From JAVKBW01 sp040222995 (GTDB lineage: Bacteria > Pseudomonadota > Alphaproteobacteria > UBA8366 > Aestuariispiraceae): a stretch of DNA of 64,000 bases. The stretch is taken from positions 186,001-250,000 of the forward strand of contig JAVKBW010000042.1 of the NCBI GenBank assembly GCA_040222995.1, in the 5' to 3' direction. The position numbers and the translations under genes were made by a program. Position 1 is the stretch's first letter. The number at the start of each line of letters is the position of its first letter. Positions 17,562 to 25,729 of this stretch are shown in pieces. The notes under the pieces were generated by a model, which was not told where the DNA came from, did no database searches, and saw only the letters and a list, made by a program, of their open reading frames with translations.

Positions 17562-18485
17562 ATGAATACGAGAGATCTGGAATATCTGATCGCCGTCGCC
17601 GACGAATTGCATTTCGGGCGGGCGGCGATCCGGTGCAATGTCAGCCAGTCGGCGTTGAGCGGCCAGATCGGCAAGCTGGAAGACCGGCTGGGCGTGACGA
17701 TTTTCGAGCGGACCAAGCGGCATGTGCAACTGACCGAGATCGGCCGACGCCTTATCGCCAGGTCGAAAGACGTTCTGACGTCGGTCGACGCCCTGCAGCG
17801 TGTAGCCGCCGCGCATACCGATCCGCTGGCGGGGCATATCGTCATCGGGATGCCGCCGACAATCGGTCCTTACCTGACCCCGCTGCTGCTTCGCGTCATG
17901 AAAGAGTACCTGCCGGACCTACAGCTCGATCTGGTAGAGGATTTCACCGACCATCTTGAAGATCAGTTATCGGATGGGTCGATGGACCTTGCGATTCTCG
18001 CCACGACACCGACCCGCTCGAACCTGTCCGAGATCGTACTCTATAAGGAGCCGTTCTGGGTGGCGATGCCGAGCGGGCATCCGCTGACGGCCGAAGACTC
18101 GGTCGACGTCGAAAAGATTGACGCGAGCGAGTTGTTGTTGCTGGCGGACGGTCACTGTCTGCGGGATCAGATTAGCGAAGCCTGCAAGCTCGGCCAGAAC
18201 GGAAAAGCGGGCCGCCGCGCGGCGCGAACCCAGAAAACCAGCCTGACGACCATATTATCGCTGGTCGGGTCCGGCTACGGCGTGACACTTGTGCCCGCGA
18301 TGAGCCTTTCGGAAGCCTGGGTGACCGATGCCGGCATCGCCATCCGCAGGGAAAAAAGCGGAAAGGCAGGGCGCACCGTCCGCCTGACCCATCGCAAGGG
18401 CTATCCTCGGATGGCCCTGGTTGAAAAACTGGCGGACATCGTCGCCGGAATCGTGCCCGACACGGTTCACGCCGTTCGGCGATAG
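17562..18485 (+). CDS. oxyR: hydrogen peroxide-sensing LysR-type regulator OxyR
   Basis: A 307-residue LTTR with an N-terminal winged helix (RDLEYLIAVADELHFGRAA, then VSQSALSGQIGKLEDRLG) and a substrate-binding-like sensor domain. The redox pair is present as C199 and C208 in GHCLRDQISEAC, the same spacing and even the same numbering as E. coli OxyR, so peroxide sensing by disulfide formation is expected. Divergent from katG. The next gene starts 11 bases after its stop on the same strand. Confidence 0.93.
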   Translation: MNTRDLEYLIAVADELHFGRAAIRCNVSQSALSGQIGKLEDRLGVTIFERTKRHVQLTEIGRRLIARSKDVLTSVDALQRVAAAHTDPLAGHIVIGMPPTIGPYLTPLLLRVMKEYLPDLQLDLVEDFTDHLEDQLSDGSMDLAILATTPTRSNLSEIVLYKEPFWVAMPSGHPLTAEDSVDVEKIDASELLLLADGHCLRDQISEACKLGQNGKAGRRAARTQKTSLTTILSLVGSGYGVTLVPAMSLSEAWVTDAGIAIRREKSGKAGRTVRLTHRKGYPRMALVEKLADIVAGIVPDTVHAVRR

Positions 18486-18496
18486 GTTTCTGAACA

Positions 18497-19255
18497 ATGG
18501 TCCGTCCAATCTACCTGTTCACCGATTTCGGCCTGTCGGGCTTCTATGTCGGGCAACTGCACGGCGCGATCCTGGACGCGCAGACCTCGCCGGGGCCGGT
18601 AATCGACCTGATGCACGACGCACAGGCGCATGACGTCCAGTCGGCGGCCTATCTGCTGGCGGCGCTGATACGGCATACACCGGATAATGCCGTGATTGTC
18701 GGCGTGGTTGATCCCGGCGTCGGCAGCGACCGCCCGGCAATTGTCGTTGAAGCGGATGGCCGGTGTCTGATCGGCCCCGGCAACGGCCTGTTCGAAATCG
18801 TCGCCCGTCAGGCCGGCAATGCGGTGATGCATCGGCTGGTCTGGCAACCGGATCGGCTGACGGCCAGCTTTCACGGCCGTGACCTGTTTGCCCCCGCCGC
18901 CGCGCGGATCGCGACAACCGTCGATTCCGATGCCTGGCGGCTGGAACTGATTTCCCCCCTGCCGCCGTCCGCCGCGCGTCCCGGTTCGGACTGGCCGGAC
19001 GATCTGCCTGCCGTGATCTATATCGATGTCTTCGGCAATGCGATGACCGGTATCCGCGCCGCGAAGCTTGCGCCCGGTTTGGCGGTTGCCATCGGCGGGC
19101 GGCGCATCCAGCGGGCGACCACCTTTTCCGACGTTCCAACGGGAGAGGCTTTCTGGTACGAAAATTCGGTCGGTCTGGTCGAAATCGCCGTCAATCAGGG
19201 CAGGGCATCCGAAACGCTTGCCTTGAGCGTCGGTTCCTCCATCGGGCTGATCTAG
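18497..19255 (+). CDS. SAM hydroxide adenosyltransferase (DUF62/SAM_HAT family)
   Basis: A 252-residue protein of the family that hydrolyses S-adenosylmethionine to adenosine and methionine and is related to fluorinase/chlorinase. Motifs are IYLFTDFGLSGFYVGQL at the N-terminus, VDPGVGSDRPAI and LIGPGNGLFEIV in the middle, and a C-terminal beta domain (GEAFWYENSVGLVEIAVNQG). It is 11 bases downstream of oxyR, so it may be co-transcribed. Halogenase activity is unlikely without the family's halide-site insertions, which I do not see. Confidence 0.88.
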   Translation: MVRPIYLFTDFGLSGFYVGQLHGAILDAQTSPGPVIDLMHDAQAHDVQSAAYLLAALIRHTPDNAVIVGVVDPGVGSDRPAIVVEADGRCLIGPGNGLFEIVARQAGNAVMHRLVWQPDRLTASFHGRDLFAPAAARIATTVDSDAWRLELISPLPPSAARPGSDWPDDLPAVIYIDVFGNAMTGIRAAKLAPGLAVAIGGRRIQRATTFSDVPTGEAFWYENSVGLVEIAVNQGRASETLALSVGSSIGLI

Positions 19256-19258
19256 AAC

Positions 19259-20743
19259 CTAACGTGTCGGCAGGCGTTCGCGGCGTACGGCGGGGCCTTC
19301 CGCCGGAGTGAACGGGGAAATGCCCCGGACATGTTCGTCGATCGGCGCGCGGATATGGATCGGCGCGCGGGTGCGGTGCGAGCAATCCATCCGGTCGCAG
19401 ATCCGGCAATGCACCCCAATCGGCTGGGCCGGAGCATTCGGCGCCAGGCCGATGCCGTCGGCGTAGACCATCTGCGAGGCGTAGCGGCCTTCGCATCCCA
19501 GTCCGATGGAGACATAGCGCGGATCGACCCCGTTGATCGCCCCGCCCTTCTGGATCGCCTTGGCGATGCAGAAAAACCGCGCGCCGTCCGGCAGTTCGGA
19601 CATCTGCGCCGTCAACGTGCCGGGCCGCAGGAAGGCAGCATAGACATTCCAGCGCGAACAGGCCTCGCCATGCCGGGGAATCGGCAGGCCGGACAGGCTG
19701 AACCGTTTCGACACGTTGCCGGCCATGTCGACCCGCAGCATGTGCATCGGGATGCCCGTCTTGCCGGGCTTGTTGAGGCTGGTGAGGCGATGGCAGACCT
19801 GTTCGAATTCCGCCGCGAAACGGTTCTGCAACAGTTCGATATCGTAGCGGGCCTCGACCGCGCTTTCGAGAAACCGGTCATACGGCATCAGCAGCGCGGC
19901 GGCGAAATAGTTCGCCAGCGCAACCCGACCCAGCACCAGCGCGTCCGAGTCCTTGATATGCGCCTCGCGCAGCAGCATGTCGATCACCGGGCGGGCCTGA
20001 ACCAGACCGATCTGCTGCGCCATCTGGAACCGTTTGCTGCCGATGGTCAGCCGTTCCGACAGGCGCAGAACCCGGCGTTCGGAATCGTAATGGCGCAGAT
20101 ACGGAAAATCCGGGCCGCTAGGCGCCAACGCGACATTGATTTGCAGACTGTCCTTCAGATAGGTCGACAGGGTGGCGCGATTGCGCTGTTCCAGCGGGCC
20201 GATATCGTAACCGACCCGTTCGGCCTCCACTTCCAGATCCTCAAAATAGTTGGAGCTTTCCTGAATCATGTCGGAAATCTGGTCGGACGGCGCAATTGCA
20301 CTGAGATACAGGGGTTCCGTATCGTCTGCGACGGACCGCGCGGCCAGACTGCGCACATCGGTCTGCGCCTTCAGATAGGCGTCATACAGCAACAGCAGGG
20401 CGCGGCCGGCATTCGGGCTGGACGTCACCAGTTCCCGCGCATCGGTGTTGGTGAGATCGATTTCCTCGAACAGGTCATCGCCCAGCACTTCCATGATATC
20501 GACGAAAAGCTGGCCCTCGTCGTTATCCGCCAGCGACGGCAGGTCGACATCGAACAGCTCCGCCAGGGTCAGAAGCAGACCGACCGTGACCTTGCGCTTG
20601 TTGTGTTCGATCAGATTAAGGTAACTGGCGGAGATACCCAGCCGTTCGGCAAGCGCCGCCTGGGTCATGCCGCCTTCGCGGCGCAACCGGCGAATTTTCG
20701 CGCCGATTTTCACATCGGTGTCGATGCCTGTCTTCTTTACCAA
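19259..20743 (-). CDS. ScfR/RamB-type XRE regulator of short-chain acyl-CoA metabolism
   Basis: 494 residues: an N-terminal XRE helix-turn-helix (about 12-66: MTQAALAERLGISASYLNLIEHNKR), a central IrrE/ImmA-like domain (about 170-330), and a C-terminal DUF2083-type domain with several cysteines (HCRICDRMDC). This is the architecture of ScfR regulators (RamB of glyoxylate-cycle control, PccR and MccR of propionate metabolism). It is divergent from isocitrate lyase, so control of acetate assimilation is the natural inference. The intergenic region carries TTGTAAA-N5-TTTACAA, close to the PccR TTTGCAAA-type palindrome. Confidence 0.88.
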   Translation of the reverse strand: MVKKTGIDTDVKIGAKIRRLRREGGMTQAALAERLGISASYLNLIEHNKRKVTVGLLLTLAELFDVDLPSLADNDEGQLFVDIMEVLGDDLFEEIDLTNTDARELVTSSPNAGRALLLLYDAYLKAQTDVRSLAARSVADDTEPLYLSAIAPSDQISDMIQESSNYFEDLEVEAERVGYDIGPLEQRNRATLSTYLKDSLQINVALAPSGPDFPYLRHYDSERRVLRLSERLTIGSKRFQMAQQIGLVQARPVIDMLLREAHIKDSDALVLGRVALANYFAAALLMPYDRFLESAVEARYDIELLQNRFAAEFEQVCHRLTSLNKPGKTGIPMHMLRVDMAGNVSKRFSLSGLPIPRHGEACSRWNVYAAFLRPGTLTAQMSELPDGARFFCIAKAIQKGGAINGVDPRYVSIGLGCEGRYASQMVYADGIGLAPNAPAQPIGVHCRICDRMDCSHRTRAPIHIRAPIDEHVRGISPFTPAEGPAVRRERLPTR

Positions 20744-20770
20744 AGCCCTGATCCTGCCTAAGGTTCGGTT

Positions 20771-20810
20771 TTGTAAAGTATATTTACAAGCATAACGACT
20801 TGTAAAGTAT
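20771..20810. promoter_or_regulatory. ScfR/RamB-like operator sites
   Basis: TTGTAAA-N5-TTTACAA is a perfect palindrome at 20771-20789. The 11-mer TTGTAAAGTAT occurs at 20771 and again at 20800. It lies between the divergent ScfR-type gene and aceA and resembles the TTTGCAAA half sites reported for PccR and the RamB motif. It is the probable binding site of the regulator encoded next door. Confidence 0.6.
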
Positions 20811-20939
20811 TTTCAGTTTTTTGCTGCGCTATTGTTGAATTTGAAATGATTGTAACGATTCATGGGCAGGCGTATCACAGGGTCAACGAAATGCTAACCC
20901 GAACGTTCGGGCAACCCTGCAGTTGAAAGGATCGAGACC

Positions 20940-22259
20940 ATGGACGGACTGAACATGAACTACGAATGGAATGGCGGCGAAGGCGGCGGCGAGGAATTCC
21001 CCGCACCGGAATACGCGCCGAACCGCTGGGCGACCACGCGCCGCAACTACACGATGGACGAAGTCCGCAAGCTGCGCGGTTCGGTTCATGTCCGCAACAC
21101 ACTGGCCGAAATGGGCGCGGAAAAGCTGTGGAAGCTGATTACCGAAACGCCGTATGTGAACACCCTCGGTGCGTTCACCGGCAACCAGGCGGTACAGCAT
21201 GTTCGCGCCGGCCTGAAGGCGATTTACCTGTCGGGTTGGCAGGTTGCCGCCGACGCCAACTCGACCGGCCAGATGTATCCGGACCAGAGCCTGTACCCGG
21301 TGAATTCCGTTCCTGCCGTGATCGAGCGCATCAACAACGCGTTTGTCCGCCAGGACCAGATCCAGCACATGGAACAGGCCGAAGGCAAGGAAACCAGCGA
21401 CATCGACTGGTTCGCGCCGATCGTCGCCGACGCGGAAGCCGGTTTCGGCGGTCCGCTGAACGCTTACGAACTGATGAAGGCGATGATCAAGGCAGGCGCC
21501 GCCGGCGTTCACTTTGAAGACCAGTTGGCTTCGGAAAAGAAATGCGGCCATCTCGGCGGCAAGGTGCTGATCCCGGTCAAGACCATGATCCGCAACCTGA
21601 CGGCGGCCCGTCTGGCGGCCGACACGATGGGCACGCCGACGATCATCATGGCCCGGACGGATGCGGAATCGGCCCGCCTCATCACCTCCGATGTCGATGA
21701 GCGCGACCAGCCGTTCCTGACCGGCGAGCGCACCGAAGAAGGCTTCTTCCGCATCACCGGTGAAATCGACATGTGCATCGCCCGCGGCCTGGCCTATGCG
21801 CCGTATGCCGACCTGCTGTGGATGGAAACCTCCACCCCCAGCCTGGAACAGGCCAAGACCTTCGCCGATGCGATCCACAAGGAACATCCGGACCAGATGC
21901 TGGCCTACAACTGCTCGCCGTCGTTCAACTGGGCGAAGCACCTGACGGTGGAGGAAATGGCGGAATTCCAGCGCGAGCTCGGCAAGATGGGTTACAAGTT
22001 CCAGTTCATCACGCTGGCCGGTTTCCATTCGCTGAACATGGCGACGTTCGAAATCGCCGAAGCCTACAAGGACCGCGGCATGGCCGGGTATTCGGAACTG
22101 CAGCAGCGCGAATTCGCGGCAACCGAACGCGGCTTCACGGCGGTCAAGCATCAGCGTGAAGTCGGCGTCGGCTACTTCGACGCCGTCAACAACGCAACGG
22201 CCGGCGGCAATGCCTCCACCGCGGCGCTGGCGCATTCGACGGAAGCGGCGCAGTTCTAA
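20940..22259 (+). CDS. aceA: isocitrate lyase
   Basis: A 439-residue glyoxylate-shunt enzyme: isocitrate gives glyoxylate + succinate, allowing growth on acetate and fatty acids. The catalytic loop KKCGHLGGKVLIP contains the essential Cys, and the Mg-binding region is IVADAEAGFGG. Other family blocks are TLGAFTGNQAVQH, YLSGWQVAADAN and MLAYNCSPSFNW. ATG 20940 follows GAAAGGATCGAGACC, a good ribosome-binding site. Malate synthase is not in the window. Confidence 0.97.
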   Translation: MDGLNMNYEWNGGEGGGEEFPAPEYAPNRWATTRRNYTMDEVRKLRGSVHVRNTLAEMGAEKLWKLITETPYVNTLGAFTGNQAVQHVRAGLKAIYLSGWQVAADANSTGQMYPDQSLYPVNSVPAVIERINNAFVRQDQIQHMEQAEGKETSDIDWFAPIVADAEAGFGGPLNAYELMKAMIKAGAAGVHFEDQLASEKKCGHLGGKVLIPVKTMIRNLTAARLAADTMGTPTIIMARTDAESARLITSDVDERDQPFLTGERTEEGFFRITGEIDMCIARGLAYAPYADLLWMETSTPSLEQAKTFADAIHKEHPDQMLAYNCSPSFNWAKHLTVEEMAEFQRELGKMGYKFQFITLAGFHSLNMATFEIAEAYKDRGMAGYSELQQREFAATERGFTAVKHQREVGVGYFDAVNNATAGGNASTAALAHSTEAAQF

Positions 22260-22304
22260 GGCTGTCCTGCCGATACATACCGACAGACGATCCTGTCGCA
22301 CCGG

Positions 22305-22341
22305 AATCGCCTGCCCCAGACCGGGGCGGGCGATTTCTTTT
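22305..22341 (+). terminator. rho-independent terminator after aceA
   Basis: ATCGCCTGCCCC paired with GGGGCGGGCGAT (one G-T pair) around a 5-base loop, followed by TTCTTTT, 46 bases beyond the aceA stop. Confidence 0.85.
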
Positions 22342-22450
22342 GCGCGTTTCGGAAAAACCGGAAAAGATTGAGAAATGCGCTGGAAATGTTACCGCTTAGG
22401 TACTATACAGCGCCTCTCTATCGGTCGCCCCGCTTTCGCGCGACCCGGAT

Positions 22451-22527
<77 letters not shown>

Positions 22528-23134
22528 ATAAAATCAATGCCTTATACATTATTTGACGTTTTGCTATTTGTAACGGGGCACCTATAGGGCACGCTCACTG
22601 CCTTAATTAGATGCTCTTTCATTTCTGTAAAGCCCCCATCCTATGTACGACTTTGGTGTAAGGTTTCCGGCACCGGCAGTCCAAAGAAAGAACTCAGAGC
22701 AAAATCAGAACAGATTCTACTTGTGAATGAGGACACATTGGGGAGCAGGTCACCGTATACGTATACGTAACGGGAATTCATGAATTTTGAGAAAGTTGTG
22801 GATAACATCATACTTTGAATGATTGGTGGCATTCGAAGTGCTTTTCTTACGAAGACTAATTAATAATCTTCTAATGATGTATCAATGTTTTACTCACCTT
22901 AGCATCTTCCTAAAGAACAGCTATAAGAAGACGCTCAGAATACGATACTCTGACCCTCTCTAGGCTGCAGGCAAGTAAGATTCCTGAGAACACGTTACGC
23001 TTAATCATATCGTAATCTGGCTCGTATTTATTGCTTCTCCAGATTGAAATTCGCGTCGTGTGACTTGCCCACACTAAAGATCTTCAAACCGAGAATCTGT
23101 TTGACTTCATAATCAGTTTAATGATTTGATAAAA
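22528..23134. other. AT-rich island edge, no supported gene
   Basis: Some 600 bases between tRNA-Arg and the hypB promoter. They are AT-rich, with scattered stops in all frames; the only frame of note (22641-22832, minus, 63 codons) has no coding character. They contain the arm-like repeat (22576-22592) and a GTATACGTATAC string near 22754. This is probably decayed island DNA. Confidence 0.5.
22576..22592 (+). repeat. GGGCAC-N5-GGGCAC, left island edge
   Basis: Two GGGCAC hexamers with an 11-base period, 49 bases after the tRNA-Arg CCA. The same module occurs inverted near the right island edge. Pattern and position fit integrase arm-type binding sites. Confidence 0.5.
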
Positions 23135-23156
23135 ATAGACTGATTAATCAGTTTAT
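23135..23156. promoter_or_regulatory. palindromic operator upstream of hypB
   Basis: The perfect 14-bp palindrome ACTGATTAATCAGT is extended by ATA/TAT outer arms with one mismatch to 22 bp. It directly abuts a plausible -10 box TATACT (23154-23159). A second copy of AATCAGTTTA lies at 23111-23120, and the palindrome contains the same 10-mer at 23146-23155. It is a probable target of the TetR-family regulator encoded at the end of the operon. Confidence 0.55.
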
Positions 23157-23160
23157 ACTT

Positions 23161-23218
23161 TCCGGCATATCGCCGGGCAACCTGGATTAACGAAAGCGCC
23201 ATCACAGAGGCGCGCTTC
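23161..23218 (+). promoter_or_regulatory. two leader hairpins before hypB
   Basis: The hypB leader contains CCGGC-ATATC-GCCGG (23162-23176) and a second stem with GCGCC/GGCGC plus GAA/TTC (23192-23218). I do not see the ACGR loops of guanidine-II nor other known riboswitch cores. They may affect translation or mRNA stability. Confidence 0.3.
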
Positions 23219-23241
23219 AATTGCTTGATGGAGTGAGTATC

Positions 23242-24168
23242 ATGTGCACGGTATGCGGTTGCGGTGAGGATTCCGGTTCGGACGGCGCGACACACGTTCA
23301 TCACTCACACCAGCACAACCACCAAGGCCATCAACATCACGGTCATCATCACGACCATCACGGCCATCATCACCACGATCACCACGACGCCTCGCCTGGC
23401 GATCACCGGCATGACGCCGCGGGGCACCATTACGGCAAGGGAAGCGCCGGCGTTTCTGTCGCGGGAATCAGCCAGGGCCGGCTGATCGAGATCGAGCGGA
23501 ACATTCTTTCCAAGAACGACGGCTACGCCGACGGCAACCGACAATGGCTTCGCGACCACGGGCTGCTGGCGCTCAACCTGGTATCCAGCCCCGGCGCCGG
23601 AAAAACCACCCTGCTGGTTGAAACGCTGAACATCCTGAAGGACCGTCTCTCTCTCGGCGTGATTGAGGGTGATCAGGAAACGGCGAACGACGCCGACAGA
23701 ATCCGGGAAACCGGTGTTCCGGCGATTCAGATAAACACCGGCAAAGGCTGTCATCTCGATGCCCATATGGTCGGCCATGCAATGCAGGTGTTAAGTGTCG
23801 ATCCCGGCGGCGTTATCCTTATTGAAAATGTCGGCAATCTTGTCTGCCCTGCGGCATTCGATCTGGGCGAGGCTGCGAAGGTCGTCATCCTGTCGGTAAC
23901 GGAAGGCGAAGATAAGCCGATCAAGTATCCCGACATGTTCGCGGCGGCGGATCTGATGATCATCAGCAAGATCGATCTGCTGCCCTATCTCGATTTCGAC
24001 GTGGAAAAGGCAATCGACTATGCGTATCGCATCAATCCCGATCTTGACGTCATGAAGCTTTCCTCGAAAACCGGAGAAGGGATGATCGGCTGGCACGACT
24101 GGATTGTGGCGCAAACCGCAATACCGGAGTTTGGGTCGGCGCCCCTTGCCGCCGATTCAAGGGTTTAG
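23242..24168 (+). CDS. hypB: nickel-incorporation GTPase HypB
   Basis: A 308-residue SIMIBI GTPase that delivers nickel to metalloenzymes. ATG 23242 is chosen because it yields the N-terminal high-affinity nickel motif MCTVCGCG. Residues 18-63 hold 24 histidines in 46 positions, a nickel-storage stretch. The G domain has the P loop LVSSPGAGKTTLL, the metal-site CH pair in GKGCHLDAHMVG and SKIDLL for guanine recognition. HypB normally serves [NiFe] hydrogenase, but no hydrogenase or urease gene is nearby. Its partners here are HypA and two ureohydrolase genes, as in bacterial guanidine-hydrolase loci. First gene of the operon, behind the palindromic operator. Confidence 0.95.
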   Translation: MCTVCGCGEDSGSDGATHVHHSHQHNHQGHQHHGHHHDHHGHHHHDHHDASPGDHRHDAAGHHYGKGSAGVSVAGISQGRLIEIERNILSKNDGYADGNRQWLRDHGLLALNLVSSPGAGKTTLLVETLNILKDRLSLGVIEGDQETANDADRIRETGVPAIQINTGKGCHLDAHMVGHAMQVLSVDPGGVILIENVGNLVCPAAFDLGEAAKVVILSVTEGEDKPIKYPDMFAAADLMIISKIDLLPYLDFDVEKAIDYAYRINPDLDVMKLSSKTGEGMIGWHDWIVAQTAIPEFGSAPLAADSRV

Positions 24169-24172
24169 GGTC

Positions 24173-24586
24173 ATGCACGAACTCGCCCTCGCCCGCAGCC
24201 TGACGGAAATGGTTGACGAATATGCCGCACAGCAGGGCGTGGACCGGGTCAGGCAGATAAACGTGCGCCTCGGCGAGCTTTCGGCGATGGCCCGGGCCCT
24301 GTACTTCTGTTTCGGCTCCGCCTCGCAGGGCACATCCTGCGAAGGAGCGATCCTGAACATTGAAGATATACCGCTAACCGTGTTCTGCGCAGCTTGCGAT
24401 GTCGTGAAGACGCCGCGCGGACGTTACAGTTTCCGTTGCCCGGATTGTGGATTGCCAACACCGACAGTAATCACCGGTCGGGAAATGCAACTGACCTCGA
24501 TTGAGCTATACAACACCGAAGACGATTCCCCTGTAACTGCGGGAAGCAATCAAAACACTGTCACTGAAAATTTCGCCGCTACCTAG
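24173..24586 (+). CDS. hypA: nickel chaperone HypA
   Basis: A 137-residue protein starting at ATG 24173, four bases after hypB stops. The Met-His-Glu N-terminus (MHELALARSL) is the nickel site of HypA proteins and fixes this start. The zinc site is the two-pair motif FCAACD...RCPDCG (about residues 74-100). The C-terminal tail after the zinc domain is longer than in canonical HypA. It probably accepts nickel from HypB and hands it to the downstream ureohydrolase (inference from context). Confidence 0.93.
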   Translation: MHELALARSLTEMVDEYAAQQGVDRVRQINVRLGELSAMARALYFCFGSASQGTSCEGAILNIEDIPLTVFCAACDVVKTPRGRYSFRCPDCGLPTPTVITGREMQLTSIELYNTEDDSPVTAGSNQNTVTENFAAT

Positions 24587-24595
24587 GAAAACATA

Positions 24596-25675
24596 ATGAC
24601 GACACATGCCGACAATCCTTGGACGTTCGTTCCGCATCAGCATCAGGGTCCGCACCAGGAACCGCGACCCGATGCGCATACGCGGTCGCCGGAAAAGCAT
24701 AACGGGCCTTTCAAGTCCGAAGGCATCATGACGTTCATGGGGGCGCCATACTGCCCGCCCGATCGCAACAAGGTCCGCGAGATGGGGGCAAAAATCTGTT
24801 TTCTGGGCGCCCCATGGGATCAGGGAACAATCGTTCGTACCGGCACATCCAGCGGCCCGCATGGTATTCGCGAAGCATCCACGCAGTACTTTCCATATAT
24901 GTTTGAATACGATGTCGATCTGATGACGTTTTTCAATGTGGTGGATTGCGGCGATATCCCCATTGTCACTGGCAACAATGAACTGTCACAACAGTATATG
25001 TGCGACTACGTCACGGAATGCCTGGAGGGTGGGGCAAAAGTCATTCTGGTTGGAGGCGATCATTCGGTGCCGATTCCGGGTGCCCGCGCCCTTTCGCAAT
25101 GGCTCGAGAGACATAACCCGAAAGGCAAGATGGGGTACCTGCATGTCGACTGCCACCTCGATGCCGCCGTCGATTGGGCAGGCATCGAAATCACCAACGC
25201 TTCCGGACCGACGGAAGCCTACAAGCTTCCCAATGTAAGCAGCGAAAACATGGCGCATATGGGGTCTCGAAATGGCCTAAACCCCAAAGACTGGATGGAT
25301 TTCTGGGTCGATAACAATATGCCGATCCATCCGATGTCGGAAGTAGTGGAACGCGGCATCGACGCATGCGGCCGTGATATTCTCGACCGGGCCTGGAATG
25401 GCACCGACGCGGTTTATCTGTCCTGGGACACGGATTCCATCGACTGCAGTTGCATGCCGGGAACAAGCTGTCCCGAAAGTTACGGGCTGAAAGCGCGCGA
25501 GGCGCTGGCTTTCGCCAGAATAGCGGGAGAATACGGCGTCGATGTTCTGGAACTGGCCGAACTGTCGCCGGTTTTTGACGTCAGCCAGATGAGCGCCAAA
25601 CTCGCCTGCAATCTTATCTATCACTATCTGGGCAGCCGGGCATCGACGCTCCGCAGCCGAAACGAGAAACCATAA
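24596..25675 (+). CDS. ureohydrolase-family enzyme, catalytic (alpha) subunit; probable Ni-dependent guanidine-type hydrolase
   Basis: 359 residues of the arginase/agmatinase superfamily. All six bimetal ligands are visible: H156 in VGGDHS, D185/H187/D189 in VDCHLDA, and D278/D280 in LSWDTDSID. It starts 9 bases after hypA. The N-terminal ~45 residues form a His/Pro-rich extension. The middle Asp motif reads DCHLD where arginases usually have DAHxD, and it lacks the loop patterns of arginase or agmatinase that I know. The adjacent HypA/HypB chaperones and the degenerate second ureohydrolase point to the alpha subunit of a nickel-dependent heteromeric guanidine hydrolase (dimethylguanidine or metformin hydrolase type). 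The substrate is inferred and could be another substituted guanidine. Confidence 0.8.
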   Translation: MTTHADNPWTFVPHQHQGPHQEPRPDAHTRSPEKHNGPFKSEGIMTFMGAPYCPPDRNKVREMGAKICFLGAPWDQGTIVRTGTSSGPHGIREASTQYFPYMFEYDVDLMTFFNVVDCGDIPIVTGNNELSQQYMCDYVTECLEGGAKVILVGGDHSVPIPGARALSQWLERHNPKGKMGYLHVDCHLDAAVDWAGIEITNASGPTEAYKLPNVSSENMAHMGSRNGLNPKDWMDFWVDNNMPIHPMSEVVERGIDACGRDILDRAWNGTDAVYLSWDTDSIDCSCMPGTSCPESYGLKAREALAFARIAGEYGVDVLELAELSPVFDVSQMSAKLACNLIYHYLGSRASTLRSRNEKP

Positions 25676-25729
25676 CCATGACGACGCATGTGAGCGCTCA
25701 CCATACCAGTCGCGATACAGGAGCCTGAA

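Noticed and set aside
22641..22832. 63-codon minus-strand frame in the AT-rich island edge
   Set aside because: No ribosome-binding site, no recognisable domain and no coding bias.
22528..23241. Guanidine riboswitch upstream of hypB
   Set aside because: No ACGR-loop tandem hairpins or other guanidine aptamer core could be recognised by eye; only simple stems are present.
23305..23778. Antisense frame opposite the hypB His-rich region, rich in Val and Met
   Set aside because: It is the mirror of CAT/CAC histidine codons on the other strand and has no start signal or domain.
24596..25675. Annotation as plain agmatinase or arginase
   Set aside because: The superfamily motifs fit, but the adjacent HypA/HypB nickel chaperones and a ligand-deficient partner are not features of agmatinase or arginase loci.
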